The position numbers and the translations under genes were made by a program. Under the pieces are notes generated by a model. The model searched no databases. It saw only the letters and a list, made by a program, of their open reading frames with translations, and was not told where the DNA came from. Below, piece by piece: positions 20,470 to 33,600 of a stretch of 45,536 nt of DNA. Origin of the DNA: an uncultured Pseudovibrio sp. (GTDB lineage Bacteria; Pseudomonadota; Alphaproteobacteria; Rhizobiales; Stappiaceae); the NCBI GenBank assembly GCA_947502585.1, contig CANNAV010000017.1, forward strand, positions 1 to 45,536, in the 5' to 3' direction. Each line of letters starts with the position of its first letter. Position 1 is the stretch's first letter.

Positions 20470-21645
20470 TTATTCGATGATTTCAGCTACAACACCAGCA
20501 CCGACGGTACGACCGCCCTCACGGATAGCAAAGCGCAGACCATCTTCCATAGCGATTGGTACGATAAGTTCAACTGAAACAGCAACGTTATCACCAGGCA
20601 TCACCATTTCCGTACCTTCCGGCAGAGAAACAACACCAGTCACGTCAGTCGTACGGAAGTAGAACTGTGGACGGTAGTTGGTGAAGAATGGAGTATGACG
20701 TCCACCCTCTTCCTTGGTGAGAATGTATGCCTCAGCCTTGAACCTGGTGTGAGGAGTAACGGAACCTGGCTTACACAAAACCTGGCCACGCTCAACTTCA
20801 TCACGACCAACACCACGGATCAATGCACCAATGTTATCGCCGGCCTCACCCTGATCGAGCAGCTTACGGAACATTTCAACGCCGGTAACAGTGGTCTTGG
20901 CAGTATCTTTAACACCAACGATCTCAACTTCGTCACCAACGTGAACGATACCACGCTCCACACGACCGGTTACAACAGTACCACGGCCAGAGATAGAGAA
21001 CACGTCCTCGATCGGCATCAGGAATGGAAGATCGCGTGGACGGTCAGGTGTTGGAATGTACTCGTCAACTGCGGCCATCAGTTCAGCGATTTTCTCGGAA
21101 CCAATGCTTGCGTCACGATCCTCCAGAGCTGCAAGTGCAGATCCAGCGATGATTGGAATATCATCACCTGGGAATTCGTAGGAAGAAAGAAGTTCACGAA
21201 CTTCCATTTCCACCAGCTCAAGCAGTTCTTCGTCATCAACCTGATCAACTTTGTTCATGAAGACAACCAGAGCAGGCACCCCAACCTGACGAGCGAGCAG
21301 GATGTGCTCACGGGTCTGTGGCATTGGGCCGTCTGCAGCGTTAACAACAAGGATCGCACCGTCCATCTGCGCAGCACCAGTGATCATGTTTTTCACATAA
21401 TCAGCATGCCCCGGGCAGTCAACATGTGCGTAGTGACGAGCATCAGTTTCATATTCAACATGTGCTGTTGAAATAGTGATACCACGAGCACGCTCTTCAG
21501 GAGCGCCATCGATTTCGTCATATGCTTTAAAATCACCGAAGGATTTAGTAATCGCTGCGGTCAGTGTAGTTTTGCCGTGATCAACGTGGCCAATCGTGCC
21601 AATGTTGACGTGCGGCTTATTACGCTCAAATTTTTCTTTAGCCAT
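20470..21645 (-). CDS. tuf: Elongation factor Tu, copy 1
   Basis: 391 aa GTPase that brings aminoacyl-tRNA to the A site. G1 GHVDHGKTT at 19-27, G2 RGITIST at 54-60, G3 DCPGH at 77-81, G4 NKVD at 131-134, G5 near GSAL at 168-171. Domains II and III follow, with [10 protein letters not shown]. It differs from the copy at 38558-39733 by only two residues: Ser35 (Gln in the other) and Glu184 (Gly in the other). The nucleotide differences cluster at the 5' end. This copy sits in the str operon after fusA. Confidence 0.98.
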   Translation of the reverse strand: MAKEKFERNKPHVNIGTIGHVDHGKTTLTAAITKSFGDFKAYDEIDGAPEERARGITISTAHVEYETDARHYAHVDCPGHADYVKNMITGAAQMDGAILVVNAADGPMPQTREHILLARQVGVPALVVFMNKVDQVDDEELLELVEMEVRELLSSYEFPGDDIPIIAGSALAALEDRDASIGSEKIAELMAAVDEYIPTPDRPRDLPFLMPIEDVFSISGRGTVVTGRVERGIVHVGDEVEIVGVKDTAKTTVTGVEMFRKLLDQGEAGDNIGALIRGVGRDEVERGQVLCKPGSVTPHTRFKAEAYILTKEEGGRHTPFFTNYRPQFYFRTTDVTGVVSLPEGTEMVMPGDNVAVSVELIVPIAMEDGLRFAIREGGRTVGAGVVAEIIE

Positions 21646-21692
21646 CGGATCTCTCCGTTCTCTCTTGAATCCCCTGGACTGCCTGATGAGGT

Positions 21693-23768
21693 TTAGGCGT
21701 ATTTCGCCATAACTTCGTCAGCAACAGCCTGCGGGACTTGGTCGTAATGATCGAACACCATGGAATACTGCGCACGCCCCTGTGACATGGAACGCAAGTT
21801 GTTTACGTAACCAAACATGTTAGCCAGCGGAACCATAGCAGTGATAACGGTCACGACACCGCGATTTTCGGTACTGGCGATCTGTCCGCGACGGGAGTTC
21901 AGATCACCAATCACGTCACCCATATAGTCCTCTGGAGTGACAACCTCAACCTTCATGATAGGCTCCAGAAGCTTGGGCCCAGCTTTAGCCACAGCTTCGC
22001 GGAAACCAGCACGACCTGCGATCTCAAATGCGAGCACAGACGAGTCAACATCATGGTAAGCACCGTCAGTAAGGGTAGCTTTAATGTCGACCATCGGGAA
22101 GCCAGCGAGCGGACCGGAGGACATGACGGATTCGATACCTTTGGAAACACCAGGGATGTATTCCTTAGGAACGTTACCGCCAACAATCGTGTTAGCGAAC
22201 TCAAAACCGACACCAACTTCATTCGGTTCAATTGTGAGCTTAATGCGAGCAAACTGACCAGTACCACCGGACTGCTTCTTGTGGGTATAATCCACATCAG
22301 CGGTCCTGGTTATGGTTTCACGGTAAGCAACCTGAGGCGCACCGATGTTTGCTTCAACCTTGAATTCACGCTTCATGCGATCAACAAGGATGTCCAGGTG
22401 AAGTTCGCCCATACCAGCAATGATTGTCTGGCCGGACTCTTCATCTGTTTTCACCCGGAAGGACGGATCCTCAGCAGCCAGGCGATTCAGGGCAAGACCC
22501 ATCTTTTCCTGGTCACCTTTGGTTTTAGGCTCTACAGCGATCTCGATAACCGGATCCGGGAACTCCATGCGTTCCAGAATAACAGGCTTCAGAGGATCAC
22601 AAAGAGTATCACCAGTGGTCGTGTCCTTCAGTCCCGCGATAGCCACAATGTCACCTGCATAGGCTACATCAATGTCATCGCGGGAATTTGAGTGCATCTG
22701 CATCATACGACCGACGCGCTCGCGCTTACCTTTAACAGTGTTAAGAACGGAAGTCCCCTTACTCAAAACACCAGAGTAAATACGTGCGAAGGTCAAAGAC
22801 CCAACGAATGGATCGTTCATGATCTTAAATGCGAGCATACCCAGTGGTTCTTCATCAGAAGATTCACGGGTAGTTTCTTCTTCAGTCTTACCATCAATAC
22901 CCTTAATTGCAGGCACTTCAACCGGAGAAGGCAGGTAGTCAACAACTGCGTCGAGCAGTGGCTGAACACCCTTGTTCTTAAAGGCAGTACCGCAAAGCAC
23001 AGGAACGAAGTCACCTGCGATAGTACCTTTACGAATAAGCTCCTTAAGCTTTTCAGTAGAAGGCATTTCGCCTTCCAGGTATGCTTCCATCGCTTCTTCG
23101 TCAACTTCAACAGCTGCTTCGATCAGCTTATCGCGGTATTCAGCAACCTGGTCAGCAAGATCAGCAGGAACGTCCAGCTCATCCCAGCTTGCGCCGAGAG
23201 CTTCACCATTCCACACCAGAGCCTTCATCTTCATCAGATCGACGACACCAGCAAATTCGGCTTCAGCGCCGATAGGCAACTGCAGGCAAACAGGGGTTGC
23301 ACCGAGGCGCTTTTCGATCATCTCCACACAGCGGTAAAAATCAGCACCGAGCTTGTCCATCTTGTTGACGAAGATCATGCGAGGAACGTTGTATTTGTCA
23401 GCCTGGCGCCATACGGTCTCAGTCTGAGGTTCAACACCAGCATTCGCATCGAGAAGTGCAACAGCACCATCAAGCACACGCAGGGAACGCTCAACTTCAA
23501 TAGTGAAGTCAACGTGACCCGGGGTATCAATGATGTTCAGACGCTTACCGCTCCAGTAGGCTGTTGTAGCAGCGGAAGTAATGGTAATACCACGCTCCTG
23601 CTCCTGCTCCATCCAGTCCATGGTAGCTGCACCATCATGAACTTCACCGATCTTATGGGACTTGCCAGTATAATACAGAATACGCTCTGTTGTAGTCGTC
23701 TTACCAGCATCTATGTGAGCCATGATGCCGAAGTTACGGTAGTCCTCGATTTTGTGCGTACGTGACAT
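21693..23768 (-). CDS. fusA: Elongation factor G
   Basis: 691 aa. Translocase GTPase, also used with RRF in ribosome recycling. Start [21 protein letters not shown]1 [15 protein letters not shown] at 17-31; G2 [15 protein letters not shown]3 DTPGHVDF; G4 NKMDKLGAD. Domain IV is seen around [16 protein letters not shown], and domain V around [20 protein letters not shown] with [18 protein letters not shown]. The C terminus ends DEVMAKYA. Tight spacing to rpsG (24 bases) and tuf (47 bases). Confidence 0.98.
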   Translation of the reverse strand: MSRTHKIEDYRNFGIMAHIDAGKTTTTERILYYTGKSHKIGEVHDGAATMDWMEQEQERGITITSAATTAYWSGKRLNIIDTPGHVDFTIEVERSLRVLDGAVALLDANAGVEPQTETVWRQADKYNVPRMIFVNKMDKLGADFYRCVEMIEKRLGATPVCLQLPIGAEAEFAGVVDLMKMKALVWNGEALGASWDELDVPADLADQVAEYRDKLIEAAVEVDEEAMEAYLEGEMPSTEKLKELIRKGTIAGDFVPVLCGTAFKNKGVQPLLDAVVDYLPSPVEVPAIKGIDGKTEEETTRESSDEEPLGMLAFKIMNDPFVGSLTFARIYSGVLSKGTSVLNTVKGKRERVGRMMQMHSNSRDDIDVAYAGDIVAIAGLKDTTTGDTLCDPLKPVILERMEFPDPVIEIAVEPKTKGDQEKMGLALNRLAAEDPSFRVKTDEESGQTIIAGMGELHLDILVDRMKREFKVEANIGAPQVAYRETITRTADVDYTHKKQSGGTGQFARIKLTIEPNEVGVGFEFANTIVGGNVPKEYIPGVSKGIESVMSSGPLAGFPMVDIKATLTDGAYHDVDSSVLAFEIAGRAGFREAVAKAGPKLLEPIMKVEVVTPEDYMGDVIGDLNSRRGQIASTENRGVVTVITAMVPLANMFGYVNNLRSMSQGRAQYSMVFDHYDQVPQAVADEVMAKYA

Positions 23769-23792
23769 AGCGCCAGCCTCTATCTACGGAGG

Positions 23793-24269
<477 letters not shown>

Positions 24270-24279
24270 CTATATCCTA

Positions 24280-24651
24280 TTATTTCGGACGCTTAGCGCC
24301 ATACTTGGAACGACGCTGCTTACGATCTTTAACACCCTGAGTGTCAAGAACGCCACGGATGATGTGGTAACGAACACCAGGCAAATCCTTTACACGACCA
24401 CCACGGATCATGACAACGGAGTGCTCTTGGAGGTTATGACCTTCACCTGGGATGTAACCAATAACCTCAAAGCCATTGGTCAAACGTATTTTTGCCACTT
24501 TACGAAGCGCTGAGTTAGGCTTCTTAGGAGTGGTTGTATAAACGCGGGTACACACGCCTCGCTTTTGCGGGCACGCTTCCATCGCTGGAACTTTGTTCCG
24601 CTTCGCCGGCACTGCACGCGGCTTGCGGATCAACTGGTTGATCGTTGGCAT
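24280..24651 (-). CDS. rpsL: 30S ribosomal protein S12
   Basis: 123 aa from ATG 24651 ([12 protein letters not shown]); an in-frame extension upstream is not S12-like. S12 controls decoding at the A site. The two loops are [13 protein letters not shown] (Lys43/Lys44) and [13 protein letters not shown] (Lys88), all wild type, so no classical streptomycin-resistance substitution is present. It is the first gene of the str segment, after a 1.1-kb gap. Confidence 0.98.
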   Translation of the reverse strand: MPTINQLIRKPRAVPAKRNKVPAMEACPQKRGVCTRVYTTTPKKPNSALRKVAKIRLTNGFEVIGYIPGEGHNLQEHSVVMIRGGRVKDLPGVRYHIIRGVLDTQGVKDRKQRRSKYGAKRPK

Positions 24652-25038
24652 AATTTGCCCTTTAACTACTTTTGCTTTTCGACCGGACGCAGTTTCTGGT
24701 AGACATACGCACGCGCACCAAATCCACGAATAAGGATTCGCGAAGGGCGCTGCGAAACCAGAGGACCACGAAGGATCCGCGGTCTTGCATTCGACTTGTA
24801 TTCGCCTTTGAACCCGACAACGTTTAAGCTTCAGTACTCCGAGGCTAGCCGCCTCAGGAGAAGGACATTGCTTACTGCTTGCCATAAGGTTGCCGGAACC
24901 TACTCATCAGGACACTGTTCGTCAAGTCCTTTCCAGGAGATTCTTGCCCCTGGGCTCTTAGATTCCTACCGCTGTCCCGATATTGATGCAGATTCAACAC
25001 TTTTCTCGCGAAAGAACCAAAAATATAAAAGTGCTTAA
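24652..25038 (-). other. Leader region upstream of rpsL
   Basis: About 390 bases between the candidate promoter (25039-25067) and rpsL. I see no convincing gene. A short GAGGC-TAGCC-GCCTC hairpin at 24840-24854 and a C/G-rich stretch near 24710-24780 are the only structures noted. If the promoter is right, this is a long 5' untranslated leader. Confidence 0.4.
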
Positions 25039-25067
25039 GTGTTAACCGCAGTTTGACTCACCGTCAA
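25039..25067 (-). promoter_or_regulatory. Candidate promoter for the rpsL-rpsG-fusA-tuf segment
   Basis: Minus-strand TTGACG (25067-25062), 17-base spacer, then TAACAC (25044-25039). The -35 is one base from consensus; the -10 is poor. It is the best TTGAC-type match I found in the gap upstream of rpsL. Position fits, but the weak -10 keeps confidence low. Confidence 0.35.
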
Positions 25068-25180
25068 TTCCGCAGGCTACTTGGTTCTTCCAGTTAAAAT
25101 TCAAAGTCAATAAGGCTCTTTAGGTGCAAATATTTCCAGACGGCGATTGCGCGTTGCCACCTCAGAACACAAACACCAAA

Positions 25181-25759
25181 CTAATCGTCGATTGAGCCAG
25201 ACCAGGTGCAACCGCCACCGTTATTTAAAAGGCAAGTGAACAATCCAAAGCTGGCTTCACATGTAAAAGGCATCTGTCGAACAGCCATGGGTCAGAACGT
25301 CCGCAGCAACGGTAATCAGTTGAAGACTGCCCCTTGGCATGCTTGAATGGGTTGCCACCCGCATCAAAGTGACGGTTACACAGACATCATACTCGGCTTT
25401 GGCCAAAGCAGCGGAGGTTTGACCATTAGGTTCACCAGAGCTTGTTTCGCTTGAATGGCTTCAATCAACGACAGAAATTCGCTTCAACCATGATATCAGG
25501 CGCGATGCGTGAATCAAACCGAACGAGGCATGTTCTGGCAGTCGTTACCATTACAATCTTCGAAGAATTACCTCTTGGGAAAATGTGCGTTACTCAAACT
25601 GGCTTCAAACACAAAGCCAGCAGATCCCCGAGCGCGTAAGCCCGACTGTATCGCTGCCTCTTTGGGACCGTTTCCAACAAAGACATAGATCCGCACATCC
25701 TCTCCTATATAGAAAAAAGTAATGGTTTCCCTCTCCCTTCCCAAACCCAAAACCGACAC
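25181..25759 (-). pseudogene. Series of decayed, apparently related coding fragments
   Basis: Four minus-strand open stretches follow each other in different frames: 25759-25568 (63 codons, with AIQSGLRARGSAGFVFEASL), 25593-25465 (VTHIFPRGNSSKIVMV to IMVEANFCR), 25460-25257 (AALAKAEYDVCVTVTLMRVA, THSSMPRGSLQLITVAADV, TDAFYM), and about 25264-25181 (CEASFGLFTCLLNNGGGCTW). They share (V/A)TH..PRG.S and (V/C)EA(S/N)(L/F) motifs, as if they were tandem or frameshifted parts of one cysteine-containing protein. No fragment has a good ribosome-binding site. I do not recognise the family. Treated as a degraded gene or genes. Confidence 0.4.
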
Positions 25760-25770
25760 ATCAGATCAAC

Positions 25771-26073
25771 TCAAAAAGTGATAACTGAAACATTGCCAGC
25801 CAGTGCATCTTTGTAAGGCTGAACAAAGAACTCTTCCTCCGGCACTTCAGTGATGTAACCCAGTTGATCAAGAGCTGCATCCACGAAGCCCTGTTCACCC
25901 AACGCTTCCACGGCACGGCGGACGGCACCATCATCATCAGGGGCGGTCACCATCACATGGAATGACAGACCCTCTTCATCTTCACAGTCTTCCTCTTTCC
26001 AGGCGCGGCCCATAATCAGGTAGACCACTGGAGGAGTATCGTCGCCATCGGCTTTTTCTGTCTGATCAGACAT
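25771..26073 (-). CDS. Small acidic protein of unknown function
   Basis: 100 aa from ATG 26073 (MSDQTEKADGDD), chosen because AAGGA lies 6 bases upstream; a start at 26094 would add seven residues. The protein is acidic, with no signal peptide or membrane segment. After a disordered Asp- and Glu-rich N terminus come VVYLIMGRAWKEEDCEDEEG, then FHVMVTAPDDDGAVRRAVEA, and EVPEEEFFVQPYKDALAGN. A beta-alpha-beta pattern (MVTAPDDDGAVRRAVEALGE) is plausible. It lies between rpoC and rpsL, the place where other alphaproteobacteria may carry lineage-specific small genes. I do not recognise its function. Confidence 0.7.
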   Translation of the reverse strand: MSDQTEKADGDDTPPVVYLIMGRAWKEEDCEDEEGLSFHVMVTAPDDDGAVRRAVEALGEQGFVDAALDQLGYITEVPEEEFFVQPYKDALAGNVSVITF

Positions 26074-26243
26074 TTCATTTCCTTCATCACGCACCCTGCT
26101 CGGTCCGGCCCGACCAGAAGAATACGCATTAATTCAAAACACCGGACGTATCCGTCAGTCACCTCAGATCTCCAAATGCAGATACGCGTTATCTTGTTCC
26201 CGGCAGTTCAGCACGTCGCACTGGTTCAGCCACTATCCATAAG

Positions 26244-26270
26244 CGAAAAAGCCGCCCGGAAGGGCGGCTT
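26244..26270 (-). terminator. Intrinsic terminator after rpoC
   Basis: Minus-strand AAGCCGCCC (26270-26262), loop TTCC, GGGCGGCTT (26257-26249), then TTTC. Perfect 9-bp GC-rich stem 27 bases after the rpoC stop. It closes the rplKAJL-rpoBC transcript. The 170 bases from here to the small acidic gene presumably contain that gene's promoter, not located. Confidence 0.92.
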
Positions 26271-26296
26271 CATCTGAATTTAGATTTTCCGGCTCA

Positions 26297-29200
26297 TCAG
26301 AACTGACCGTTACGACTGAAATCTTCCAGCATGGAGTCCGCAGCTCCGGCTGTTGAAGCTGACCGGCGAGCATCCTGGATGAGATCATCACGCAGCGTTG
26401 CAATCTTACGGGTGCGATTCATCGCCCCGCCTGTACCCGCAGGGATCAGGCGACCAACAATCACGTTCTCTTTCAGACCGTCCAGCGGATCGATCTTGCC
26501 GAAAACAGCTGCTTCAGTCAGAACACGCGTTGTTTCTTGGAACGATGCAGCAGAGAAGAATGAACGGGTCTGCAAGCTTGCCTTAGTGATACCCAAAAGA
26601 ACTGGAACACCCTTGGCAGGATCACGTGCATTATCCACTGCACGCTGGTTTGCTTCTTCATACTCGATCTTATCGACCTGCTCACCAGAGAAGAACTCTG
26701 TCTCGCCCGGATCAGTAATTTCAACTTTCTGAAGCATCTGACGAACAATCACTTCGATATGCTTGTCATTAATTCCCACGCCCTGCAGACGGTAAACTTC
26801 CTGGATTTCGTTAACGAGGAAGGCAGCCAGTGCCTCAACGCCTTTGATCGCAAGAATGTCATGCGGTGCCGGGTTACCATCAACAAGGTATTCACCTTTC
26901 TCGATAGTGTCCCCTTCCTGCAGGTGGAAGTGCTTGTTCTTCTGGATGAGGTACTCAACAGGCTCCAGGCTGTCATCGGCAGGATCTATGATGATGCGGC
27001 GCTTGTTTTTGTAATCACGGCCAAAGCGGATCGTACCGTCAAGTTCAGCAATGATGGCATGATCTTTTGGACGACGTGCTTCGAACAGTTCAGCAACACG
27101 TGGCAGACCACCGGTGATGTCTTTCGTTTTTGCAGATTCCAGAGGAATACGTGCAAGAACGTCACCAGCAGAAACCATGTCACCTGGCTGCACGGACAAA
27201 ATAGCATCAACGGAGAGCAGGGAACGAGCATCCCCACCACGATCCAGCTTCTTGATCTTACCGCTGTCATCCTGAATAACCATCGCTGGTTTCAGGTCAG
27301 CGCCGCGCTGGGAAGACCGCCAGTCAATAACGACACGCTTGGTGATACCGGTGGCTTCATCAGCCGTTTCCTGCATGGAAGAACCATCCACCAGGTCCTC
27401 AAAGCCAACGCGACCAGAAAGTTCCGTCAGGATCGGGCGAGTGTACGGATCCCATTCAGAAATACGATCACCGCGCTTGATGACGTCACCTTCATCAACA
27501 AATACCTTACCACCGTAGGTCAGACGGTGCGTAGAGCGCTCGTTGCCGTCGCTGTCAACAATCACAATTGACATGTTACGTACCATGACAATGTTGTTGC
27601 CGTCGGAGTCGCGAACCACATTACGGTTGCGCACCTTCACTGTTCCTTCAAAGTTGGATTCAATGAAGGAGCTATCAACAACCTGTGCCGTACCACCAAT
27701 GTGGAACGTGCGCATGGTCAACTGAGTACCAGGCTCACCAATGGACTGTGCAGCAATAACACCAACAGCCTCACCAATGTTTACCGGAGTACCACGTGCA
27801 AGGTCACGGCCGTAACAGGTCGCACAGACACCAGTCCTGGTTTCACAAGTCAGTACGGACCGGATCTTGACCATCTGAACCTTGGCAGCTTCAAGAAGCT
27901 CCACGTCCTTCTCGTCGATCATACGTCCCTTAGGAACGAGCAATTCGCCAGTCTTGTGATTGCAGATGTCTTCAGCCGCAGTACGGCCAAGAACACGCAT
28001 ACCAAGGGTCGCGATCACGTTACCGGCGTCAACGATTGGCTGAACGGTGATACCACTGGTGGAACCACAGTCAACTTCAAGAATGATGCTATCCTGTGCA
28101 ACATCCACAAGACGTCGTGTCAGATAACCGGAGTTCGCTGTTTTCAACGCCGTATCGGCAAGCCCCTTACGGGCACCATGGGTGGAGTTGAAGTACTCCA
28201 GAACCGACAAACCTTCTTTAAAGTTCGCGATAATCGGGTTTTCGATGATAGAGCCATCCGGCTTCGCCATCAGACCGCGCATACCACCAAGCTGCTTCAT
28301 CTGCGCCGGAGAACCACGCGCACCGGAGTGAGCCATCATGTAAACAGAATTCATCTGTTTCTGACGACCTGTGTCCTCTTCAAACTCGGTCGCAGAGATG
28401 CGGCCCATCATTTCATCAGCGACTTTGTCAGTACACTTCGCCCAAGCATCAACAACCTTGTTGTACTTCTCGCCCTGAGTTATCAGACCATCGTTGTACT
28501 GCTGCTCGTATTCAGTCACCAAAGTTGTAGTGCTTTCAACCAGCGTCGCTTTGGTATCAGGGATAACCATGTCATCCTTACCAAACGAAATACCGGCACG
28601 ACATGCGTTTTTGAAGCCAAGCTGCATAACCCGGTCACAAAAGATAACGGTCTCCTTCTGGCCACAGGCACGATAAACCGTATCGATCATCTTGGAGATG
28701 TCTTTTTTGGTCATTAGCTTGTTACAGGAATCGAACGGTACTTCGAAGTGCTTTGGAAGCAACTCTGCAATCATCAGGCGACCAGGAGTGGTCTCATGAA
28801 TTTCAGAGGTTGGATTGCCCAGCTCATCAACAGACCTGAAGCGGCCACGGACCTTGGAGTGAACAGTGATAACACCGTTTTCCAGCGCGTGATGCAACTC
28901 ACCCATGTTGCCGAAGGCCATGCCTTCCCCTGGTTCACCCTCTGCCATAATGGACAGATAGTAAAGACCAAGAACAATATCCTGTGACGGCACGATGATC
29001 GGACCACCATTAGCCGGATGCAGGATGTTGTTCGTTGACATCATGAGAGTACGGGCTTCAAGCTGCGCTTCCAGAGAAAGCGGAACGTGAACAGCCATCT
29101 GGTCACCATCGAAATCAGCGTTGAACGCTGAACAAACGAGCGGGTGCAGCTGGATTGCCTTACCTTCAATCAGGGTAGGTTCAAATGCCTGAATACCAAG

Positions 29201-30499
29201 ACGGTGAAGCGTAGGCGCACGGTTCAGAAGAACCGGGTGCTCGCGGATCACTTCATCAAGAATATCCCAGACTTCCGGACGCTCCTTTTCAACGAGCTTC
29301 TTCGCCTGTTTAACAGTGGCAGAGTAACCCTTTGCATCGAGGCGGGAGTAGATGAACGGCTTGAACAGCTCAAGCGCCATCTTCTTCGGCAAACCACACT
29401 GGTGAAGCTTCAGTTCAGGACCCACAGTAATAACAGAACGACCGGAGTAATCCACGCGCTTACCAAGAAGGTTCTGGCGGAAACGACCCTGCTTCCCCTT
29501 GAGCATGTCTGAAAGGGATTTCAAAGGACGTTTGTTTGCACCCTGGATCACACGTCCACGACGACCATTATCGAACAGAGCATCTACAGATTCCTGCAGC
29601 ATACGCTTTTCGTTACGAATAATGATGTCAGGAGCTTTAAGCTCGATCAGACGCTTCAGACGATTGTTACGGTTGATCACACGACGATAAAGATCATTCA
29701 GATCAGACGTCGCAAAACGGCCACCATCCAGCGGAACCAGTGGACGAAGATCCGGTGGAATCACTGGAACAACGGTCAGGATCATCCACTCAGGACGGTT
29801 TCCGGACTCGATAAACGCTTCAACAACCTTCAAACGCTTCGCTAGTTTCTTAGGCTTAAGCTCTGTGGTTGCTTCTGCAATTTCCTGACGGATCTTTTCA
29901 GATTCACGCTGCAGATCCATGCTGGCAAGGATCTCACGGATCGCTTCAGCACCAATCATAGCAGTGAAGCTGTCTTCACCATTTTCTTCCTGCGCTGCAA
30001 CAAACTCCTCTTCAGAAAGCAGCTGACGCAGCTTTAAAGAAGTAAGGCCGGGCTCAATTACAACGTAGTTCTCGAAATACAGGATGCGCTCAAGATCCTT
30101 AAGCGTCATATCCAGCAGCATGCCGATACGGGATGGCAATGACTTCAGGAACCAGATATGCGCAACAGGAGCAGCAAGCTCAATGTGGCCCATACGTTCA
30201 CGGCGTACACGGGATAAGGTGACTTCAACGCCACACTTCTCACAGATAACGCCTTTATATTTCATACGCTTGTACTTACCGCACAAGCACTCATAGTCCT
30301 TGATGGGACCAAAAATCCGAGCACAGAACAGCCCGTCGCGCTCTGGCTTGAAAGTTCTGTAGTTGATCGTCTCCGGCTTCTTAATCTCACCGAACGACCA
30401 GGACAGAATTTTCTCCGGGCTGGCGATCGAGATGCGGATATGATCGAAGGTCTGTGCGGGAGCCTGTTGATTGAACAGGTTCATGACCTCTTGCGACAT
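26297..30499 (-). CDS. rpoC: DNA-directed RNA polymerase subunit beta'
   Basis: 1400 aa. Forms the active centre with beta. The catalytic Mg triad is in NADFDGDQM at residues 460-468 (Asp462, Asp464, Asp466). The N-terminal zinc site has Cys71, Cys73, Cys86 and Cys89 (CLCGK and CEKCG). The sigma-binding coiled coil with [20 protein letters not shown] lies at about 272-291. The bridge helix and trigger loop fall in the [20 protein letters not shown] and [16 protein letters not shown] regions. The second zinc site is in [13 protein letters not shown]. The gene starts 101 bases after rpoB. Confidence 0.99.
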   Translation of the reverse strand: MSQEVMNLFNQQAPAQTFDHIRISIASPEKILSWSFGEIKKPETINYRTFKPERDGLFCARIFGPIKDYECLCGKYKRMKYKGVICEKCGVEVTLSRVRRERMGHIELAAPVAHIWFLKSLPSRIGMLLDMTLKDLERILYFENYVVIEPGLTSLKLRQLLSEEEFVAAQEENGEDSFTAMIGAEAIREILASMDLQRESEKIRQEIAEATTELKPKKLAKRLKVVEAFIESGNRPEWMILTVVPVIPPDLRPLVPLDGGRFATSDLNDLYRRVINRNNRLKRLIELKAPDIIIRNEKRMLQESVDALFDNGRRGRVIQGANKRPLKSLSDMLKGKQGRFRQNLLGKRVDYSGRSVITVGPELKLHQCGLPKKMALELFKPFIYSRLDAKGYSATVKQAKKLVEKERPEVWDILDEVIREHPVLLNRAPTLHRLGIQAFEPTLIEGKAIQLHPLVCSAFNADFDGDQMAVHVPLSLEAQLEARTLMMSTNNILHPANGGPIIVPSQDIVLGLYYLSIMAEGEPGEGMAFGNMGELHHALENGVITVHSKVRGRFRSVDELGNPTSEIHETTPGRLMIAELLPKHFEVPFDSCNKLMTKKDISKMIDTVYRACGQKETVIFCDRVMQLGFKNACRAGISFGKDDMVIPDTKATLVESTTTLVTEYEQQYNDGLITQGEKYNKVVDAWAKCTDKVADEMMGRISATEFEEDTGRQKQMNSVYMMAHSGARGSPAQMKQLGGMRGLMAKPDGSIIENPIIANFKEGLSVLEYFNSTHGARKGLADTALKTANSGYLTRRLVDVAQDSIILEVDCGSTSGITVQPIVDAGNVIATLGMRVLGRTAAEDICNHKTGELLVPKGRMIDEKDVELLEAAKVQMVKIRSVLTCETRTGVCATCYGRDLARGTPVNIGEAVGVIAAQSIGEPGTQLTMRTFHIGGTAQVVDSSFIESNFEGTVKVRNRNVVRDSDGNNIVMVRNMSIVIVDSDGNERSTHRLTYGGKVFVDEGDVIKRGDRISEWDPYTRPILTELSGRVGFEDLVDGSSMQETADEATGITKRVVIDWRSSQRGADLKPAMVIQDDSGKIKKLDRGGDARSLLSVDAILSVQPGDMVSAGDVLARIPLESAKTKDITGGLPRVAELFEARRPKDHAIIAELDGTIRFGRDYKNKRRIIIDPADDSLEPVEYLIQKNKHFHLQEGDTIEKGEYLVDGNPAPHDILAIKGVEALAAFLVNEIQEVYRLQGVGINDKHIEVIVRQMLQKVEITDPGETEFFSGEQVDKIEYEEANQRAVDNARDPAKGVPVLLGITKASLQTRSFFSAASFQETTRVLTEAAVFGKIDPLDGLKENVIVGRLIPAGTGGAMNRTRKIATLRDDLIQDARRSASTAGAADSMLEDFSRNGQF

Positions 30500-30600
30500 C
30501 AGCTCTCTCCTAAAATGCGCAGGGCGGGGAGCGTGCTAATAAGCAGGCTCCCCTCATCCGGCATGAATACATGACTTACAGCGAAATACCCTGAAAGGTC

Positions 30601-33600
30601 TTATTCCGCGGCATCGATTGCTTCAGCGTCATCATTGGCTTTCTGACGCGGCTCCTTATCCTGCAACTCAACATTGAGGCCCAGTGAACGCATTTCCTTG
30701 ACAAGAACGTTAAAACTCTCAGGAATACCCGCCTCAAATGTATCGTCACCCCGGACGATAGCTTCATAAACCTTGGTACGACCTGCCACGTCATCAGACT
30801 TAACGGTAAGCATTTCCTGCAAGGTGTACGCTGCGCCATAAGCTTCCAGCGCCCACACCTCCATCTCACCGAAGCGCTGACCACCGAATTGTGCCTTACC
30901 ACCCAGCGGCTGCTGAGTAACAAGAGAGTAAGGTCCGATAGAACGCGCGTGGATCTTATCGTCAACCAGGTGGTGAAGCTTGAGCATATAGATGTAGCCC
31001 ACAGTGACCTGACGGTCGAATTGCTCACCTGTACGTCCGTCATACAATGTAGACTGACCTGATGGCTTCATCTCTGCAATGTTCAGCATGTCAACCACGT
31101 CAGGCTCACGTGCACCATCAAAGACAGGAGTCGCGATGGAAACGCCATGACGTAGCTGGTCACCAAGTTTTGCTATGCCGTCATCGTCGTATTCCCGAAC
31201 CGGCTCGCCCTTATGGTTGTCGCCGTATATCTCAACAACCTTGCCGCGAAGCTGCTCGATCTCGCCAGATTTACGATATTCATCGTAAAGTTCGCCGATC
31301 TTCTGCCCCATGCCGGCACAAGCCCAGCCAAGATGTGTTTCAAGAATCTGACCAACGTTCATACGTGATGGAACACCGAGTGGGTTCAGAACAATATCCA
31401 CGTGCTGACCGTCATCCAGGAATGGCATGTCTTCACATGGGTTGATCTTGGAAACCACACCCTTGTTACCGTGACGACCAGCCATCTTATCACCAGGCTG
31501 AATCTTGCGCTTAACCGCAACGAAGACTTTAACCATCTTCATTACGCCAGGTGGCAACTCATCACCACGCTGCAGCTTCTCAACCTTGTCGATGAAGCGC
31601 TGCTCAAGCCGTTTACGGCTCTCATCATAAGAACCACGAAGCGCTTCCAGCTCGCTCATAAGCTGCTCATCTTCGACAGCAAACTGCCACCATTGAGAAC
31701 GCGGGAACTCGTTCAGAACGTTTCCGTCGACCTTGACACCCTTGCGCAAATTTTTCGGACCACCAACAGTCACATGACCCATGATCATCTCAGCCAGACG
31801 GCCATAGACGTTACGGTCAAGAATTGCCTGTTCGTCGTCACGGTCTTTCGCGAGACGTTCAATCTCTTCGCGCTCGATAGCCATTGCGCGTTCGTCTTTT
31901 TCAACGCCGTGGCGGTTGAATACACGAACCTCTACAACAGTACCGGACACGCCTGGAGACAGACGCATAGAGGTGTCACGAACGTCAGAAGCTTTCTCAC
32001 CGAAGATCGCACGCAGAAGTTTCTCTTCCGGTGTCATCGGGCTTTCACCCTTTGGAGTAATCTTACCAACGAGAATGTCGCCTGGTTTCACCTCAGCACC
32101 AACATAAACAATGCCGGCTTCATCAAGGTTCTTCAGCGCTTCTTCAGAAACATTTGGAATATCGCGAGTGATTTCCTCTGGGCCAAGCTTCGTATCACGC
32201 GCCATTACCTCAAATTCTTCAAGGTGAATGGAGGTAAATACGTCATCACGAACGATGCGCTCCGACAAAAGGATAGAATCCTCGAAGTTGTAGCCGTTCC
32301 AGGGCATAAACGCTACCATAACGTTACGGCCAAGCGCCAGATCACCCAGATCAGTCGAAGGACCGTCTGCAATGATATCGCCCTTACGAACACGGTCACC
32401 CACGTTCACCAACGGGCGCTGGTTGATACAGGTATCCTGGTTGGAACGCTGGAACTTCATAAGCCGGTAGATATCTACGCCAGACTTGGATGGGTCCAGA
32501 TCTTCAGTTGCACGAATAACGATACGCGTTGCATCAACCTGATCAACCACACCACCGCGACGAGCGCCGATAGCAGCACCAGAATCACGAGCAACGACCG
32601 GTTCCATACCGGTTCCAACAAATGGAGCTTGCGCACGAACCAGCGGCACAGCCTGACGCATCATGTTGGAACCCATCAGTGCGCGGTTCGCATCGTCGTT
32701 CTCAAGGAACGGAATGAGCGACGCAGCAACGGACACCAGCTGCTTGGGAGAAACATCCATCAGGTCAACACGATCAGAGGTGACCAGAATGTTTTCACCT
32801 GCGTGACGACACTGAATCAACTCATTCACGAAGCTGCCATCTTCGTTCATCTCAGCGTTAGCCTGAGAAACGTAGTACTTACTCTCTTCCATAGCAGAGA
32901 GATAAACAACGTCTTTCGACACGATGCCATCAATAACACGGCGGTACGGACTTTCAATAAACCCATACTTATTCACACGTGCGAAGGTAGCCAGTGAGTT
33001 GATCAGGCCAATGTTCGGACCCTCCGGTGTTTCAATCGGACAGATACGACCATAGTGTGTCGGGTGAACGTCACGAACTTCAAAACCAGCGCGCTCACGG
33101 GTCAAACCACCTGGGCCAAGCGCTGAAAGACGACGCTTATGCGTCACTTCAGACAGTGGGTTGGTCTGATCCATAAACTGAGAAAGCTGGGAAGAACCGA
33201 AGAACTCACGTACAGCTGCTGCAGCAGGTTTTGCGTTGATCAGGTCCTGAGGCATAACAGTGTCGATCTCAACGGAACTCATACGCTCCTTTATCGCACG
33301 CTCCATTCGCAGCAGACCAACACGGTACTGGTTCTCCATCAGTTCGCCAACGGAGCGAACACGACGGTTACCAAGGTTATCAATGTCATCGATTTCGCCG
33401 CGGCCATCACGAAGATTTAGCAGCAGGCTTATCACTGACAAAATGTCGTCTTTACGCAGCACACGAACTGTATCTTCACACTCAAGGTCAAGACGCATAT
33501 TCATCTTCACGCGCCCAACCGCGGAAAGGTCATAGCGCTCAGCATCGAAGAACAAAGACTGGAACATCGCCTCTGCAGTCTCGATGGTTGGCGGCTCACC

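Noticed and set aside
24652..24885. 78-residue N-terminal extension of S12
   Set aside because: S12 begins MPTINQL; the extension has no similarity to S12 and lies in the leader.
25181..25759. CRISPR-like array because of recurring GGCTTCA motifs
   Set aside because: The motif is 7 bases, spacing is irregular (about 20 to 200 bases) and flanks are not repeated.
31402..32997. 531-codon open frame antisense to rpoB, and similar long frames antisense to rpoC, fusA and tuf
   Set aside because: Shadows of codon bias in highly expressed genes; no start signals, and composition mirrors the sense strand.
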